Part shown: positions 59,101 to 64,000 of the stretch, in pieces
How positions within the stretch are numbered: the first letter of the stretch is position 1
Layout of the letters: each line of letters opens with the position of its first letter
DNA from: Parachlorella kessleri
Taxonomy: Eukaryota > Chlorophyta > Trebouxiophyceae > Chlorellales > Chlorellaceae
Length of the DNA: 64,000 bases
Reading direction: 5' to 3'
NCBI GenBank assembly: GCA_001598975.1
Contig: BBXU01000470.1
Location: 62,001-126,000, forward strand
Made by a program: the position numbers and the translations under genes
The notes under the pieces: model-generated
Database searches by the model: none
Told to the model about the DNA's origin: nothing
The model's input: only the letters and a program-made list of their open reading frames with translations

Positions 59101-62100
59101 GTAACCTAGTGGTTAATGTAAGTCACCTTTTCTGCCGCCGCCGCTGCTTCTCCTCCTCGCTCTCCACCGCCCAAAACTTGTCCGTGGCGCGGCCCGTGCC
59201 CTCGACCCCCGCCGCCGCCGGCTCTGCCGTTGGCGCAGACACTGCTGCCAGCTGGCACGCCGCAGCCTGCTCCATCTCTGGTCGACTTCCCGCTTTGCTG
59301 GCTCCTGCTGCACCTTCTCCCTCCGCCAGCTCTGGTACCGCCGCCGTCGCCGCTGCTGCTGCCGCCGCCACTACTGCTGCTGCCGCTGCTATCGTCCCAG
59401 CTGGGTCAGACTCGGCAGCGCCCCCTGGCAGTGACAGTGCCGGGGCAGCAGCAGCAGGGGTGCCGACCACTGCACCGCCAGCCGTGCCACCAACAGCTGG
59501 CAGAGGAAGGGAACCCAGCAGCCCTGGCACTTGGCGCAGGAGGGCCAGGTCCGCGATGGTGTGGACGTCGGTGAGGGGTCGCGGCGGGGCAAAGGGGGGT
59601 GCCGTACCGTCAGCAGCAGCTGGCTCCTGGGGGCCCGGTTGCAAGCCTGGGAGCGGCTGCAGCCCAAGCTGGTCCATGTCATAGGCAGGGATGCCCTGCA
59701 GTGGCACCAGCACCTTTGTCATGGACGCAGGCTCACACCGTCCTCACGCAGCCGCCAAGCACAGGCCTGTCAGCATTAAACAACCCAGCCTGCCTTGCCA
59801 CCCATGGACCAGCCTGTTCCTATCCAAAGATTGGTGGCGGAACACAAGATCTCTGCCGCAGGCACACTGCTGCAGAGGGCCAACACTAGTTAGAACATTT
59901 TTCTTTCACTTAGCAGCTGGCACCATACCACACATTACCAGACGAGTAAGCGGAGAGCATGGTGCGCTTGTTCCCCCTCTACCAGGTCAACTGCTCAACC
60001 ACTATGGCCCCCAGCCGAGCAACCAAGAGGACAGGTATTCTCACCGCAGCCTGCCTGCTCCGCGTCTGACTCTCAGAGATACTATGAAGCTCTCGCAGCA
60101 TGCCAGCTGCCTGCTGGGCCACCTGGGCATCCTGCGCACCGTCACTCCCTGCTGCCATGGCATACACCTGGGACAGGCAGGCAGGCAGGCAGGCAGATGA
60201 GAGGAAACACTAAAGAATGGCAGAGCAGCACCAGAGCCTTGGTGTGAACCTGAGCAGATGGATATCTGTACGTGTAGCCTGCTACCTATCTTGCCACACA
60301 GTAAGAACTCGCTCACATCTTACATGGAAAGCATCTGCGCAAGTTGTTGGGGCAGTCACAGGGAGTCGTAGGGGCACCTGACAGCCAGGTCACCAACCGA
60401 CCCTCTTGGCTTTGCCCTCAGCCTTCCTTGCTGCACCGGCCGCTGCCACAGCACTCACCTGGGTCAGCAGCTGCACATGCTGGTGCAGCAGGCGGTGCAG
60501 CTGGCGGTACTGAGCAGGTTGGAAGGCACCAGCCAAAGCCAGCCAGGGCCCGCTCCTGGACGGGTACATCGGTGCTGCCTGCCCAGCTTTTGCGCCCCCG
60601 GCCGTCGCATCCAGCGGCGGCCGCCACACAACCGGCGCCCTCGCTGCCAGCTGGTCCCCGGCCCCTGCCCCTGCTGCTGCTGCTGCCAGTATGTCATCAC
60701 CGCCAAGGGATCTGTGTGCTCCACCCAGGGCAAGCTCCGGCAGTGCCGCTGCCATGACACCCAGGGTCTGAGGTAGGACCCCCGTGGCCAGCGGACCAAT
60801 GCCTGCGAGTGGATGCCCAGGCACTGATGGGGCCCTGCCTTAAGTTGCAGCTCGCAAGGGCTCACGGGCCACCAGCAATAACAGCATCCTAGGGGAAAAG
60901 GCACTCTGCTGTAGCGGTCTGAGCACATCCTTGCTTGTGCCACAGAGGCTCCCATCCTGGCACCCCATGACAACATTTTGACCCCCCTACAGTGTCTTTA
61001 CGAATGAAGCAGGAACCTAGCCAGCCGGGCGGCCGGCCTTCCAGCCGGCATGGTACAGCAGCTTATGACTCACCCTTCGCTACGAGAGGGCGCAGGCGCC
61101 GCTCCCGCAGCGCTGCCGCTGACTCCAGCTGCCTCTCCTCCGCTCGGCGCACCCAGCGCTGCCGTGGCGCCCGTGGTTTGCGGGGAGCCTGCTAGTGCAT
61201 ATAAGGAAGGGAGCATGTTGATGTGGCGGTAGACACCCGGCTTGGGATCCTGCCAACTCATAACACTCATAACACCCGTGCCTATAGCTGCCCTTGCTCT
61301 CTTTGATCACTGGCTGGGCAACACTGCATTGGAGCTGGGTCTGGAAGATGCAAGGCATTCCACAGGTTTGATTACATATACAAGTTTGAGAAAGAACATC
61401 CCTGCCAGGCCCGCATCGTCTACAAAGCCAAGGCCCGCAGGCACACCACCAGCCTGGCACTCACGGGGGGTTATGTACCGCTGACCAAACGGCACTGTCC
61501 TTACAGAAAACCGCAGCCTGTTGTGTTAATGAGGCTCGTACCAGCCTGCGCCTCTTCTGGCCGCGGTTCTCCTTCTCGTCCTCCCCAGACTCTCCCGCCA
61601 ACAGCCCCGCCAGCTCCACAGCAAAGTCCTCGTCCTCCTCCTCCTCCTCTTCCTCTGCATCGCCACGGTAAGGACAGCCGGCCAGCTATACCCGCTGCTC
61701 GCGCCACAGCCAGCACTCCCATGCCCCGGTGCACTGCCCAGCAGGAAGCCAGGACAATGCCGCCCCGCCCCCTTGGCTGGATGCCTGCCACACACACCGC
61801 CTTACAAGCTCCTGGAACTCCCAAGCCTTGCACCCATGTCCATGTCCACATCTACCATCCTGCATGTCTCTGCTTACCGGCCTCCAGGTCAAAGCCGGGG
61901 GGTAGGTCCGGCAGCTCCCGCAGCGACTGCAGGAAGCGCTGGTACTCCTCCACATCCTGCCGGCCACCGTCCTCCAGCTCCTCATCCGCCTGCTCGACAT
62001 GCCGTCATTCATGGGTGAATGCGGTTGACTCGACAAATTTCTACACTTAGAACGTGCTAGATGTACAACCTCCTATCGTCCTGGGTGTGCAGCCTGAAGT

Positions 62101-63793
62101 GATAGTGTTTCATTGCTTACACCGGTTCTTGCATGAGTCCAGTGATTGCAAAGGCCGGAGCTCTCTGCAGCCAAGCCAGGCTTGCTTTGCGCTCCTCCTT
62201 GGACACATGAAGCTGCAAGTGCCTGGCAACCGTGCTGTGCTGCCAACTGCCAACTCTTGCAGACCTCAAAACTAAAAGAGCAGGCATTGGCCATGTCCAT
62301 TGTCGACCGTGGACTCCCCTGCCCACAGCAGCTGACGCCGCTTACTGAAGCCAGTGCTGGGAGTAACCACGTGCTCACCTGCAGGAGCTCCTCCAGCTCC
62401 TCCAAGGTGAACTCAGTCAGCGGGTGGTGCGCCCGGGTGCGCCGTGCTATGGCATCATCTGGCTCCCCCACCAGGCTGCCCAGCACCGCACCAAAGGCCA
62501 GCACGTCCCCACCGGCGCCACCCGCAGCAGCGGCATCTCCAGTGGCAGAGACACCTCCAGCGGCAGCAGCACCCACAGCGCCCGCTGCAGCAGCCCAGTC
62601 GGCGGCCCCGGCTGCAGGGGCTTCCCCTTGGAACGCTGGTGCTCTCTCAGCCTGCTGCTGCGAGGTCGCCGGCAGGCCAGGCGAGGCGTCCGTACTACCA
62701 GCCAAGCCAAGCCGGAGAGGCAGCTGCATCTGCCCCAGCTGCTGAAGGCCAGGGCCACCAGTCCTGCCTGCTGGCTGCCGATCACTTTCCCCCACCACCG
62801 CTCCAACCTGGCTGTCTGGCGCAGCACGCACAGCCTCTGTTGCTAGTGCCGCTGTCCCGACCTCTGCCTCAACTGCTACTTGCTCCTCCAGCGGTGGCTG
62901 CTGCTTCTGCTGCAGCTGCACCTCCAGCTGCTGCGCCAGCACTTGGGAATCAGGCCCCTCGTCCCCCACAGGTTCATCACCAGGGCCATCAGCATCGCTT
63001 TCAAGCTCCCTCAACGCCTCCCACTCGTCTTCCTCAGGGAACTGCAGCAGCCACCGGCACACACAAGTTGCTCCCGAGCTCCAGCTCTTTCGCAGCTTCC
63101 ACAGCTTCTGACGATCACTAGAAATACAACTCCAAGCTCTAGTGTAGCCCAAGGCCTTGAGAAGCGTTTCGGTGTACAACCGCTTGCAATTAAACCAACG
63201 CTTGCATAACAGTCGCTCTGGTTCCCTGCAAGAGCTGGGAGGAGGGGCTTAAAAGATTGTCAATTCAGCTAAAGACCTGCAGCTCACCTGCTTGGAAATA
63301 TCTGACTCTGACAGGATGTCCTCATCAAAAACAACGTCATCGTACTGAGCTTGGATGGCTGCAGCAAGAGAAACTCCAGGGTACTACAGCAATCCTCTCT
63401 AACTCACCAGCCAGGCATAGATGGCCCGGCAGCAAATCCAGATGGCCTCCGCAAACTCAGCACAGTGGCCACACGCCTAGCCTGACACTCATCCCTGTGC
63501 CAGATACCTCGTGAGCGAGACTATCCCCAGCAGACACCTGTGCTTGTACGGAAATCATTCTGCGCACCTCTCAGCGCCTGCAGCACCTCCGGCGCCACTT
63601 CTGGACTGCGCTGGGAAGCGCTGTCTGAGCTGCTGCCACCCTCCTCGTCGCTGCTACTGCTGCTCTCACTGTCAGACTCGGCAGCTGAGCCGTCATCACC
63701 CTCGCTGGCCACAAAGTCTTCGTCATCCTCAGGGTCGTTGTCCGTCAGTGAGGGACCAGGCGACAGCAGGTCCCTGAGCGGGCCTCCGCTCAT
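53155..63793 (-). CDS. GON4L/YY1AP1-like nuclear protein with SANT domains
   Basis: Sixteen exons: 63568-63793, 63288-63358, 62379-63041, 61878-61989, 61542-61654, 61074-61188, 60459-60823, 60045-60167, 59127-59695, 58688-58876, 58292-58409, 57853-57990, about 57446-57603, 56769-57282, 53556-56325 and 53155-53283; about 2,120 residues. Features in order: acidic Ser/Asp/Glu N-terminus; EEYQRFLQSLRELPDLPPGF; an acidic run; basic RRAEERQLESAAALRERRLR; the GON4L/YY1AP1 signature HRLLHQHVQLLTQVYAMAAG (about 550); IPAYDMDQLGLQPLPG; a SANT-like unit HGYDWKRIQEELLPTKT to LEQAVAFYGKQPYRWELICR; 900 residues of Ala/Pro/Gln/Gly-rich sequence; and a C-terminal SANT domain (GRAWSKDEDRLLLKAVLAAN). Animal GON4L is a transcriptional cofactor linked to histone regulation. 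The junction between 57853 and 57603 does not close in phase; a small exon is probably missing. Confidence 0.82.
57208..57236. repeat. CAG/CTG trinucleotide repeat in coding sequence
   Basis: A CTG run on the plus strand (CAG on the coding strand) encodes nine consecutive Gln within the GON4L-like protein. Shorter CAG tracts occur in the Raf-like kinase N-terminus near 47450-47475. Confidence 0.8.
60175..60195. repeat. GGCA tetranucleotide repeat
   Basis: About five tandem GGCA units lie just upstream of an acceptor in a GON4L-like intron, reading as a CTGC-type pyrimidine-rich stretch on the transcript. Confidence 0.7.
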
Positions 63794-64000
63794 TGTTGGG
63801 GCCTTGTTGTGCTGAGTCAGCGCTGTAGTTCTGTCCTAGGTGAAGTAGGGCTGCCTCACGGCCGCAGGCGAACCCAGCCTAGCGTCTCGAGTACTGGGGG
63901 TCATGGTGGCAACGTCCCAAACGGAAGCACTATAACACTAGAGTTCCTTTGGGCTACAATGACTGTATACTAAGCAACACTAGACAGCGTCCGAGGCTGA
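63794..64000. other. 5' flank of the GON4L-like gene
   Basis: The last 207 bases precede the ATG at 63793 and presumably contain 5' untranslated and promoter sequence. Nothing else is recognised. Confidence 0.4.

Noticed and set aside
60175..60195. CRISPR-like or satellite array
   Set aside because: Only a short GGCA microsatellite with no spacers or longer unit.

Overview
This window is nuclear DNA of a photosynthetic eukaryote, most likely a green alga of the Chlorophyta; a trebouxiophyte such as a Coccomyxa-like alga would fit, but I cannot name the genus. The reasons are: genes broken into many exons of about 40-250 bases by short GT-AG (and occasional GC-AG) introns; plastid and thylakoid-lumen proteins of plant type (a lumenal FKBP, an RbcX Rubisco chaperone, an At4g37920-like plastid protein, a plastid desaturase-like flavoprotein); eukaryotic regulators (ARFRP1, CSN5, WNK- and Raf-like kinases, a GON4L-like SANT protein); and possible TGTAA polyadenylation signals. 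There are no bacterial operons, insertion sequences, CRISPR arrays or rRNA genes. No tRNA gene was seen by eye.

Layout: ARFRP1 GTPase (+, 197-1304); lumenal FKBP isomerase (-, 1981-4174); a small uncertain LEA-like gene (+, about 4404-4917); HMG-CoA synthase (-, 6608-10376), divergent from a flavin-reductase-like protein (+, 10823-12416); a zeta-carotene-desaturase-like FAD protein (-, 12936-17934); a large unrecognised helical-repeat protein (-, 18462-27230); an At4g37920-like plastid protein (-, 27938-29893), divergent from CSN5 (+, 30155-33860); a WNK-family kinase (-, 35301-39005); a PB1 plus Raf-like kinase (-, 41497 to at least 50131); RbcX (-, 51565-52546); and a GON4L-like chromatin protein (-, 53155-63793). 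Exon junctions were placed by splice-site sequence plus reading phase, and in nearly all genes the phases close exactly. Unresolved points are stated in the entries.

The genes do not form one pathway; this is an ordinary gene-dense stretch of algal chromosome. Four encode plastid proteins. CSN5, the two kinases, ARFRP1 and the GON4L-like protein serve housekeeping regulation, traffic, signalling and chromatin. The points most worth a second look are a WNK-family protein whose catalytic motifs are degenerate, an HMG-CoA synthase in a lineage generally thought to lack the mevalonate pathway, a long protein I cannot place in any family, and a GON4L-like protein with a 2.77-kb coding exon of low-complexity sequence.
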